Source: Aporrectodea caliginosa (Eukaryota > Annelida > Clitellata > Crassiclitellata > Lumbricidae). Taken from it: a stretch of 64,000 bases of DNA. The translations under genes were made by a program, and so were the position numbers. The notes under the pieces are model-generated. The model was given only the letters and a program-made list of their open reading frames with translations. It made no database searches and was not told where the DNA came from. The stretch lies in NCBI GenBank assembly GCA_020284085.1, contig JACEVL010000156.1:1036501-1100500 (forward strand), read 5' to 3'. The first letter of the stretch is position 1. Each line of letters opens with the position of its first letter. This document shows positions 55,965 through 64,000 of this stretch, piece by piece.

Positions 55965-58900
55965 CTACCAATAAAAGACAAATGCCTCGTAGAAGAGTTG
56001 TCATGGTTACAAGAATCATTCTATTGTGGCATCAAACACTTCAAAGTATACTGATTTGCAGAAATCTTCTCGGTGTGGGGAGAATAAGTCATGCTATTTT
56101 CCAAAATTAAAACATCTTGAGTCATTTATTCGTTCTGAGAATTTATATAGCGCCTCTTCAAGAGAACTACTCAGAGGTGCTCTCTCAGTACAACATACGT
56201 GTGTGTGTATCTATGCACAATGTGTGTGTATGCATGCACGGCATGTATATATATTCTTGTATGCATGAATTTAGCGGTACGTACATACATATGAATGAAT
56301 GAATGAATGAATGAATGAATATGAGATTACGTGTCAGACGTCAACACTTGAGTCAGATGCATGGTCACAGGAGGGGAGATGGAGAGCTGAGGGTGGAAGC
56401 CAAGAGACCAAGTGGCAAATCAAAACTTTCTATATCGTGAATCCATTGGCCACTTGGCTGTTGGGGCTGACCTTCTAAGTAAAGGTATTTGAGTCTATTT
56501 ATCCGGTAATTACCAGAAATGTATGCATATATCTGTATGCTGTCTGTATGTATGTCCATATAAGATGAATTCAACAGCATGACCTTACCCTGCCATTGGC
56601 TCCTGCCGGGTAGTATGGCTCCATGTGCTGTCCATACTTCGCAGGCTGCAAAACGCCCTGATACGCCTTTCGTGCCTTTTGCATTTCTGTTGGTTCCCTC
56701 GACATGGGAAGCGGTGACTCCGCATGTGCCGGGTTTAGGACATTGCTACTCCGTATGAATGGAACAAAGTTCGTCTGCGAAGCTCCCCCGACCGACAACC
56801 GATCTCGGTATTTGTCCACCTCTTGGTTAGAGTCGCCATGGCGTCGGATCGAGGGCAAGGGTGGCGATGGCGCTCGACTTGACCGGTTGGTGGTATTTCG
56901 TGCTGGCACAGGCGAACGACTCTGACTTCGACTTCGATTGTGTCGTCGAACGGGGGAATGACTTTGACTTCGACTACGATTGTGTCGGGAGGCGTTTCTC
57001 CCCAAACGGTTGTTCTCATGCGAGGTCTTTGGTTCTTCGGCGCCACTTTCGTACGATCTCGATCGCGCTCTGCTGAGAGTCGGAGGAGCACGGTAGTCTG
57101 GCACCAGGTCGGCGTTTCGTGCCATCATGTCGAGAAGTTCGTTCTGACGATTGATTCGACGCTGGAGACGCTCGTGAGTGCCGTGTGTGGCATCGCGATC
57201 TGATTGTTTGATGGGCTTCTTTCTTTCAGTGTTTCGATAGCCCCACATAGGACGTTGGCCCTGGTTCTGTTTTGATGCTCTTGAACGGGAGCCACCCTCT
57301 TGCCGCTGTTTCTTCGGGGGGTCAGACTTGGGCGCGCTCACAACTCGCACTTTTTTGGTATTATTGTTATTATTTGATTTTGGTTCTGGCATATGGTACT
57401 CGACTTGGGTACTCTCACGGCTGGCCTCTCGAACATCTGCAGGAATAAAATGTTAATTCAACAGCATATAGCAAACTGAAAGTTTTAGAAATTCTTTTTA
57501 TCAATATGACTGATAAAAAGTTGCAAAAGGTGTAGAACCTTAATGAATTAGCATAAAAAGGGGACATAAATAAAAATTAAAAGTGTTAGGGAATATTATT
57601 TGTTTGATAAATTGTAAGAATCTCATTCAAGAAGAATGTACAAGTGCCATTCACTAAGGTAGACACCCTGAATAGATATATGCTAATCTTTTGTTACATC
57701 ATACACCGCAAAAAATTGCAAGAAAAGCCTCAACATAATAACTAAAAACCTCTAATTATATTACCGGTACAACAAAGTAAACATATACTTCAATTACATC
57801 AAAAACAAAACAAAGGTTTCTCATCATAAATTAAATAATACATTAACCTAGATAAAACCAAGTAGATTACACAGAAACTGAAGTAATCACTTGAAGGCCT
57901 ACATAAACAATTCAATACTTTAATGCTGTTCCCTAATGCAAACACTTTCACCCACGATGACAATTAGAAGATAAGGATATAGTTCTCTAATACCTGAACA
58001 TTTTTCTAAACTCCAAGGGATAATAGCTACATCCATTAAAATGGTTAAAAATGCAAAATAAAGCAAAATAACAAAATGCTCAGATCTGAAAAACCAAACC
58101 TGTCTGAGTACCGAATTCTCGTGACGATTTCTGCTCGAGTCCTCTGTGAGTCTGTGTGAAGTTTCCCGGGCCATCTTTGTTACGATAACTCTCTGAATAA
58201 CTTGGCCCTGAATTTGGCACAGATGACATATCACCGAGTCCTGGAACATACTTTGGTTCCACATAGGTTGGAACCACGGCATTGGTCTGCTGCCGTGATG
58301 GTTCCTGTTGAGGTCTACGCGTTGTGTTAGCAGCGTCCGCTCCACTACGAGATGTTAACTTTGCTGCAAAAATATTAACATTAATATTAGTTGTCGTAAG
58401 TTTAGCTGTTGATGTGGAGTGCAATAGTATAGTGGTTAGTGTTATGGACTGTCGACCAAGAGGAAGTGAGTTCAAATCCCCACCATAGCAGAATTTGTGC
58501 CGATTTCTGCTCCACCTGCACCCCCTAGCCAACTCAGCCATGAGTACACTGACCGTGCACTGTTGGTGGGAAGATGAGACGGTGAGGGACAGGGCTGGCC
58601 ACCCATACTCACATACAGAGGCTCAGAAAATGAAGATGATAACACTTCAAACACATGGCTGCATGTCTATTCTATTCTATTCTAGCGCTACTGAATGGCC
58701 TCGGCTGTGAGCGGCGATTTATTTAAATAACTTTTACTAATTACATTACATTATTCTATTTCTATTTACCAATTTATAAAGCACTTCTCACAGTACAACC
58801 TAATCAGTCAAGCAAGATTAAGAGACTGCTCTTCTTCTCCGTTTTCTTAGTTGTTGTAACTCAAAATATCTAACACTGAAATTAAAAAAATTTATTTTGA

Positions 58901-61900
58901 ATTTGATTTTTAAATATTTTCAAATGTACAAGATTTAAACTAATTTTTGACAAATGACCAAGGACAATGGAGGTCATCTATTCGCACCCATCGCGCCAAA
59001 TGGCTGGCGTCAGGAACTGATGTTGATGATATTGGTTACATACCCAGTCTTTGTAAGGTGCCATGTAAATTTTCAGATACATAAATACAACTCATCACAG
59101 AGTTTCAGAGAACAGACCTTCAAGGTGTGAGACGTCGTGATTGCCCTTCTTCAGTTTCTCAATCAACCGTTGCTTCTTCTCCCGCTCTGCCTCCAGCCGA
59201 GCTGCCTCGAGGGCGTTACTCAGCGACTCTTGTCTTCGACGCTCCAATTCCTGGTTTGTAAAACACAGCCACTTGAAGAAGACAAAGAGCACATATTGTA
59301 ATCGCAATCATAACTGTACACTGTACAGTTACACATAATCGTAACTGTACATTTACATGTAATCGTAACTGCACATTTACAAGTTATCGTAACTGTACAT
59401 TTACACGTAATCGTAACCGTACATTTACACGGTGATCCTTCAGGAAAACTTGAAACAGGTGCTCAAGACTTGATAACAAAAGACCATGGTATAGTCTTAA
59501 GAAGAAGAACGGTCCGTCAAGTCCATAGCCTTGAGGCACTGTGAGACAGCCATGGGTATGAAGTGTAAGCGACTTCATTTTCTTAGCCTCGGCATACGAG
59601 GGCAGGTGGCCAGTCCTCTTCCTCGTCATCTCATTTTAAACTGGTATGAAAATAGAGGCAGAGAGAAATGAAGCCGTTCTTGCTTAAAGTTGCATCAGAG
59701 CTTGTTCCATACTGAAGGGCCACTTACAGCAAAGCAACCAATCATGTTGCAGTGTGAAAATACACGACAAAGGAAGAACCAAACATACAGAGACAGAGAT
59801 GAAGCACAAGAACAACGAGAGACGTCGGGGAAAGACTTTTCAACTGGCTCACTTCCTTATTCATTGGTGCGGCTTCTATTGTCGCAGGCTTTGGTAGCGT
59901 GGTGGCATTCGTCGGATTAGTTGCTTGCTTCATCTGATGAAACTTCCTTTCATCGTCCAGTTCCTCACGAATTCTCCGTTCCTTCTCGTCCTTGCGTTGC
60001 TGCTCCCTCTTCTCAACTTCTTTCCTGTTGAACTCCTGATTACAGTACAATAAGAATAAGGTTAATAAAACAAAATTCCATGACTTTCCATGACCTAGCT
60101 GTTTTCAAATTCCATGACTTTCTTTGGAAAACACCTGTTTTTCCAGGCGTAAAATTTTTGCTACTCTAGATCATAAACTGACTTTAGAGACGAGGTTTTA
60201 TCAGTGTAATTGGAAGCAGGTCTTTTACTAAAAGTGTGAAAATATTTCTAGCAGTGAACCAAAAATTAACAATTATCAAGTCAGTGAATTATGAAAGATT
60301 TCTAACAAGTTATTTAATTTGACGCTACTCTAGATCCTAAACTGATTTTTAAGAATTTAGAGATGACGGTCTTATCAGTGTAGTTAGAAAGAAGGTCTTT
60401 TACGAAAAGTGCCAAAATAATTCCAGTGTTGCAAATATTAACAATTATCATTTCAGGAATTAGGAAAATTTCTAACAAAGCTTTAAACTGAAGCAAAGGG
60501 GAAAGTCAGAAAAGGATAAGCCAACCAAACAACAATTCACTAAATGACAATTCAACCACAAACCAATTAATCCAAATGATAATTTTCTCATTTGACTGTT
60601 TGTCCAAAAGGATAATTTCCTAAAAGCCAAATCTACCATTGCGAGAGTCACCCAAATGACAATTCACCACACAAAAATTTCTCAAAGGTCAAGTCATATA
60701 TTGGCCATCACTCAAATTACAATTCACAGTTACCAATTCACCCAATTGACAATTCCCCAAACGACATTTCACCCAAATCACAAATTGCCCAAAATCCAAG
60801 TCACCCAAAAGACAATCCCCGATCCATCCCATGTTACCCAGAATGGGTATCACTGGAATTTCCAACTGACCTGCAGTTCGAGGTATTTTCTTCGTTTCTC
60901 TTCCTGTTCCTGCTTTGTGATAGGATCAACAAATCGATTCTGCCCATGCATATATGTACTACAAAGCAACGAAACATTTCCAAGAAATCTTGCAAAAGCA
61001 CCGCTACGTAAATTTACACTGCAGAATCAAAAAAAATCTAGTATACAATACAATACAACTGCATTTGATGACACTGCCCTCCTTCCAAAGTTCAGAAGTG
61101 CACACGACCACACGACAGAACATTGATGATGCTGAGCCATTGACTATCGAAGTTACGAATTATTTAATAACACTGTGTTAATATAAGGTTTTAATTAAGC
61201 AGATGGTTTTGATCCTTTTAGGTGTGCGCACCGTGCAGCACTTTGCACCTGTTAATTTGTACAGCACTTGTAACGTGTACTATTCTTGACTCAGCATCAA
61301 TAAAAACGATGAAGTACGGCTGAAAAGTGCTGATTGCATAATATTCAGTCTAGAAGTTCTTCTTCATAATATTTAGCCTAGAAAATCACTACAAATAAGT
61401 AATCTGCGTACTTGTTTCCTTCGCCATTGTTAGGATTCTGTGTGGGTGCAGTTGTTACCCCTTGACCCTTTAACGGAGGAGCGCTATGTCGATACAACTC
61501 ATTTGGAGACACATCCACCTGCCCTTGAGTTGAGGGGTCAACCCAACGCATTGCCCCAGGGGGTTCCTGGACATCCGTTGGAGGTGGATGCCCACGTCCC
61601 TCATCCTGGCGGTTGGGGACACCACTTTTCTCCGCCCAGTAGTACCGTTCTGGAGATTCCTCTCGACGCTCTCTCTTCTCCACGAGCTTTCGCAGTCTCT
61701 GCTCTTCCCTCTGCTTCTCTGTAAAGTAACATACATACTCATCTATAAATACACATTCAACGATGATAGGTTTGATTGGCAGGTTTAAGCTCCACCCTCT
61801 GTACATCTTCAAAACATCATACCATATCTGTCCGCTTGATTGGCAGGTTTAAGCTCCACCCTCTGTACATCTTAAAAACATCATATCTGTTCCATCAGCT

Positions 61901-62617
61901 TGATTGGCAAGTTTAAACTCCACCATATGCTTCTCTCAAAGTGTTCATACCACCAGACAAGCTTGACTGACAGCATGGTCGTACCCTATATTTTGTAATA
62001 TCAAAGAGGTCTGTCGATACATAATAATTAATTCTGATATGTTATTTACAATAGAACAAGAGCCACTGACAACATAAAACACAAATGCTAACCAAGATCT
62101 TCGAGCCATTCTAGTTTCTGTCTTTCTTTCTCTGAAAGACCTCTACTTCCATCAGGGGCCAACGCCTGAAAAGCAAATGTAAAGTGAAAATAAACAATAA
62201 AACAAAAAAAAATTATGCACGAATGTAAAAGTCAGACATATCATTAACACTGACGATGAGCTGCATTGGTTTCCTAGTCACTTTTAGTACATGCTCATCG
62301 TTAAAGTGTTTAACGACGAGCGTGTACTAAAATGTATGGGAAACCATAGGCAGCTCATCGTTAAAGGGTTAAACAAAAAACTACGCTCTCACCCTCCCCT
62401 CTCTCTCTCTCTCTCTCTCCTAGGACCCTCCCTTCCTCTCGCTCTCTCTGGCGGTGCTATATAGATGTCCAATTAAATTACAAATATTTTTAGTGTCATC
62501 ATTTTTAGGCTAGCCAGCACTGGCTTTGAGATGCGCTTAGAGGGTCCTATAATAAAGGTAAGTCACGTACCTGCGGCATGAGCTTCACGGCCTCTCTTTG
62601 CCTCTTTTCCGCAAACA
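55782..62617 (-). CDS. CCDC66: CCDC66-like centrosome/cilium coiled-coil protein (5' end missing)
   Basis: Nine exons join in frame to about 708 residues. From the N-side: EKRQREAVKLMPQ; GLSEKERQKLEWLEDL; a basic block EKQREEQRLRKLVEKRERRE with a Pro-rich stretch; NRFVDPITKQEQEEKRRKYL; a charged coiled coil (EFNRKEVEKREQQRKDEKER); and LEAARLEAEREKKQRLIEKL followed by KKGNHDVSHLE. Then comes a low-complexity region, a conserved island (RPMWGYRNTERKKPIKQSDRD, RRINRQNELLDMM), an RS-rich segment, and a C-terminal helix QGQILQHLSTLRQALREKQ. The coiled coil ending in KGHD, the R.QMELL-like block and the IL..LS.LRQ.L..KQ end match what I recall of vertebrate CCDC66. That protein binds microtubules and works at centrosomes, centriolar satellites and cilia. 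The start exon(s) lie beyond the 41-bp array or off the window. Confidence 0.75.
56135..56190 (-). repeat. SINE 3' tail (minus)
   Basis: The complement reads gagcacctctgagtagttctcttgaagaggcgctatataaattctcagaacgaat, the common SINE end. Confidence 0.6.
56589..57436 (-). CDS. CCDC66: CCDC66-like exon h (conserved island and RS region)
   Basis: Acceptor TCCTGCAG|ATGT, donor GGCAGG|GTAAGG, 282 whole codons. Contains GQRPMWGYRNTERKKPIKQS, RRINRQNELLDMMARN, an RSRSQSHSP-rich stretch and FVPFIRSSNVL. Confidence 0.85.
58100..58363 (-). CDS. CCDC66: CCDC66-like exon g
   Basis: Acceptor TTTTGCAG|CAAA, donor CAGACAG|GTTTGG. Ser/Pro/Gln-rich and probably disordered, with YVPGLGDMSSVPNSGPSYSE. Confidence 0.78.
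58417..58665 (+). repeat. SINE family S1, near full length
   Basis: gtgcaatagtatagtggttag head, gagttcaaatccccaccatag B-box region, and the usual body. It lies about 55 bp upstream of exon g. Confidence 0.8.
59118..59250 (-). CDS. CCDC66: CCDC66-like exon f (coiled coil end)
   Basis: Acceptor CAAACCAG|GAAT, donor TTGAAG|GTCTGT. Ends the coiled coil with KKGNHDVSHLE, comparable to the KGHDTS block of CCDC66. Confidence 0.82.
59496..59636 (-). repeat. SINE family S1, 3' half
   Basis: catgggtatgaagtgtaagcg...cttagcctcggcatacgagg...gtggccagtcctcttcctcg. The tRNA-like head is absent. Confidence 0.75.
59853..60035 (-). CDS. CCDC66: CCDC66-like exon e (coiled coil)
   Basis: Acceptor GTAATCAG|GAGT, donor AAGGAA|GTGAGC, 61 codons in phase 0. 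A highly charged coiled coil, then an Ala/Thr/Pro linker. Confidence 0.82.
60871..60958 (-). CDS. CCDC66: CCDC66-like exon d
   Basis: Acceptor CTTTGTAG|TACA, donor CTGCAG|GTCAGT. Encodes TYMHGQNRFVDPITKQEQEE. Confidence 0.82.
61075..61145 (-). repeat. SINE family S2 fragment
   Basis: actgccctccttccaaagttcagaagtgcacac and gatgctgagccattg match the S2 copy at 44578. Confidence 0.5.
61412..61718 (-). CDS. CCDC66: CCDC66-like exon c
   Basis: Acceptor CTTTACAG|AGAA, donor AAACAA|GTACGC, phase 1 to 2. Arg/Glu-rich helix, then a Pro-rich linker with PGAMRWVDPSTQGQ. Confidence 0.8.
62093..62165 (-). CDS. CCDC66: CCDC66-like exon b
   Basis: Acceptor CTTTTCAG|GCGT, donor ATCTTG|GTTAGC. Encodes ALAPDGSRGLSEKERQKLEW and LEDL. 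Confidence 0.75.
62571..62617 (-). CDS. CCDC66: CCDC66-like exon a (5' boundary uncertain)
   Basis: Donor CCGCAG|GTACGT at 62571/62570. Encodes VFAEKRQREAVKLMPQ. A possible acceptor CTTCAAG|TGTTT at 62618/62617 lies next to a SINE. The frame has a stop a little further upstream. Confidence 0.5.
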
Positions 62618-62624
62618 CTTGAAG

Positions 62625-62720
62625 ACCATTTTATTTGATCATGGTTTCATTGTGCTAGGTCAGGAGTGCCTCTGGTGAGTCTCTCTTGAAGTGTTGCTAT
62701 ATAAATTTGCAATTACCATT
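62625..62720 (+). repeat. SINE 3' part leading into the 41-bp array
   Basis: ggtcaggagtgcctctgg...cttgaagtgttgctatataaatttgcaattaccatt is the same SINE tail as at 30700. Its ATTACC repeats merge into the tandem array. Confidence 0.65.
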
Positions 62721-64000
62721 ACCATTGCCTACATTCTGATATCAGTAATGGTAAAACCATTACCATTGCCTACATTCTGATATCAGTAATGGTAAAACCA
62801 TTACCATTGCCTACATTCTGATATCAGTAATGGTAAAACCATTACCATTGCCTACATTCTGATATCAGTAATGGTAAAACCATTACCATTGCCTACATTC
62901 TGATATCAGTAATGGTAAAACCATTACCATTGCCTACATTCTGATATCAGTAATGGTAAAACCATTACCATTGCCTACATTCTGATATCAGTAATGGTAA
63001 AACCATTACCATTGCCTACATTCTGATATCAGTAATGGTAAAACCATTACCATTGCCTACATTCTGATATCAGTAATGGTAAAACCATTACCATTGCCTA
63101 CATTCTGATATCAGTAATGGTAAAACCATTACCATTGCCTACATTCTGATATCAGTAATGGTAAAACCATTACCATTGCCTACATTCTGATATCAGTAAT
63201 GGTAAAACCATTACCATTGCCTACATTCTGATATCAGTAATGGTAAAACCATTACCATTGCCTACATTCTGATATCAGTAATGGTAAAACCATTACCATT
63301 GCCTACATTCTGATATCAGTAATGGTAAAACCATTACCATTGCCTACATTCTGATATCAGTAATGGTAAAACCATTACCATTGCCTACATTCTGATATCA
63401 GTAATGGTAAAACCATTACCATTGCCTACATTCTGATATCAGTAATGGTAAAACCATTACCATTGCCTACATTCTGATATCAGTAATGGTAAAACCATTA
63501 CCATTGCCTACATTCTGATATCAGTAATGGTAAAACCATTACCATTGCCTACATTCTGATATCAGTAATGGTAAAACCATTACCATTGCCTACATTCTGA
63601 TATCAGTAATGGTAAAACCATTACCATTGCCTACATTCTGATATCAGTAATGGTAAAACCATTACCATTGCCTACATTCTGATATCAGTAATGGTAAAAC
63701 CATTACCATTGCCTACATTCTGATATCAGTAATGGTAAAACCATTACCATTGCCTACATTCTGATATCAGTAATGGTAAAACCATTACCATTGCCTACAT
63801 TCTGATATCAGTAATGGTAAAACCATTACCATTGCCTACATTCTGATATCAGTAATGGTAAAACCATTACCATTGCCTACATTCTGATATCAGTAATGGT
63901 AAAACCATTACCATTGCCTACATTCTGATATCAGTAATGGTAAAACCATTACCATTGCCTACATTCTGATATCAGTAATGGTAAAACCATTACCATTGCC
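62711..64000. repeat. 41-bp tandem array (>=31 units), open at window end
   Basis: The unit ATTACCATTGCCTACATTCT + GATATCAGTAATGGTAAAACC repeats with a 41-bp period and no visible differences between copies. Each junction contains TAATGGT-AAA-ACCATTA, a 7-bp-arm palindrome. The array continues beyond the window. Confidence 0.98.

Noticed and set aside
62711..64000. 41-bp array as a CRISPR array
   Set aside because: There are no unique spacers. The whole unit repeats without variation, in a eukaryotic context.

Overview
The window is about 64 kb of AT-rich metazoan nuclear DNA. Genes are split by GT-AG introns, and the spaces between exons are filled with tRNA-derived SINEs, MITEs, hAT transposons, microsatellites and satellite arrays. 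The contactin-associated-protein (CNTNAP / neurexin IV) architecture is animal-specific. Small exons, dense SINEs and an excess of the octamer TAGGCCTA suggest a marine invertebrate, but the species cannot be fixed from sequence alone. An echinoderm, hemichordate or lophotrochozoan all remain possible.

Layout. (1) 0.57-5.8 kb: a nested transposon. A 4.35-kb hAT element (949-5301) has a 15-bp terminal inverted repeat and a perfect 8-bp target duplication (gtgcgaac). It sits inside an older element bounded by CAGTGTTATTTC ends. The inner element carries a two-exon transposase gene on the minus strand whose N-terminus is an OTU-type cysteine protease domain, broken by one frameshift. (2) 7.4-9.5 kb: a three-exon minus-strand gene for a 189-residue two-pass membrane protein with a proline-rich PPPY tail. 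(3) 14.8-16.6 kb: two exons of a secreted Ly6/uPAR/sleepless-type (LU-domain) protein. Its second coding exon is overlapped by longer open frames in other readings. (4) 17-30 kb: mostly repeats, including two hAT-like MITE insertions, a 391-bp tandem unit, hAT relics and a 2.2-kb array of a 27-bp repeat. (5) 30.3-52.6 kb: a complete CNTNAP/neurexin IV-like gene on the minus strand, reconstructed as 25 phase-compatible exons encoding about 1,358 residues. (6) 55.8-62.6 kb: nine exons of a CCDC66-like centrosome/cilium coiled-coil gene on the minus strand, with the 5' end missing. (7) 62.7-64.0 kb: a nearly perfect 41-bp tandem array that runs off the window.

The five recognised coding units are all on the minus strand. 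Nothing suggests they form a pathway. The CNTNAP-like protein is an adhesion receptor of glial/septate junctions, the CCDC66-like protein is cytoskeletal, and the LU protein is secreted. The most noteworthy signals are the OTU-hAT fusion in a nested transposon, minisatellites that have duplicated real splice sites of the CNTNAP-like gene (exons 7 and 22), a probable GC-AG intron in the same gene, and two satellite arrays that appear to have grown from SINE copies.
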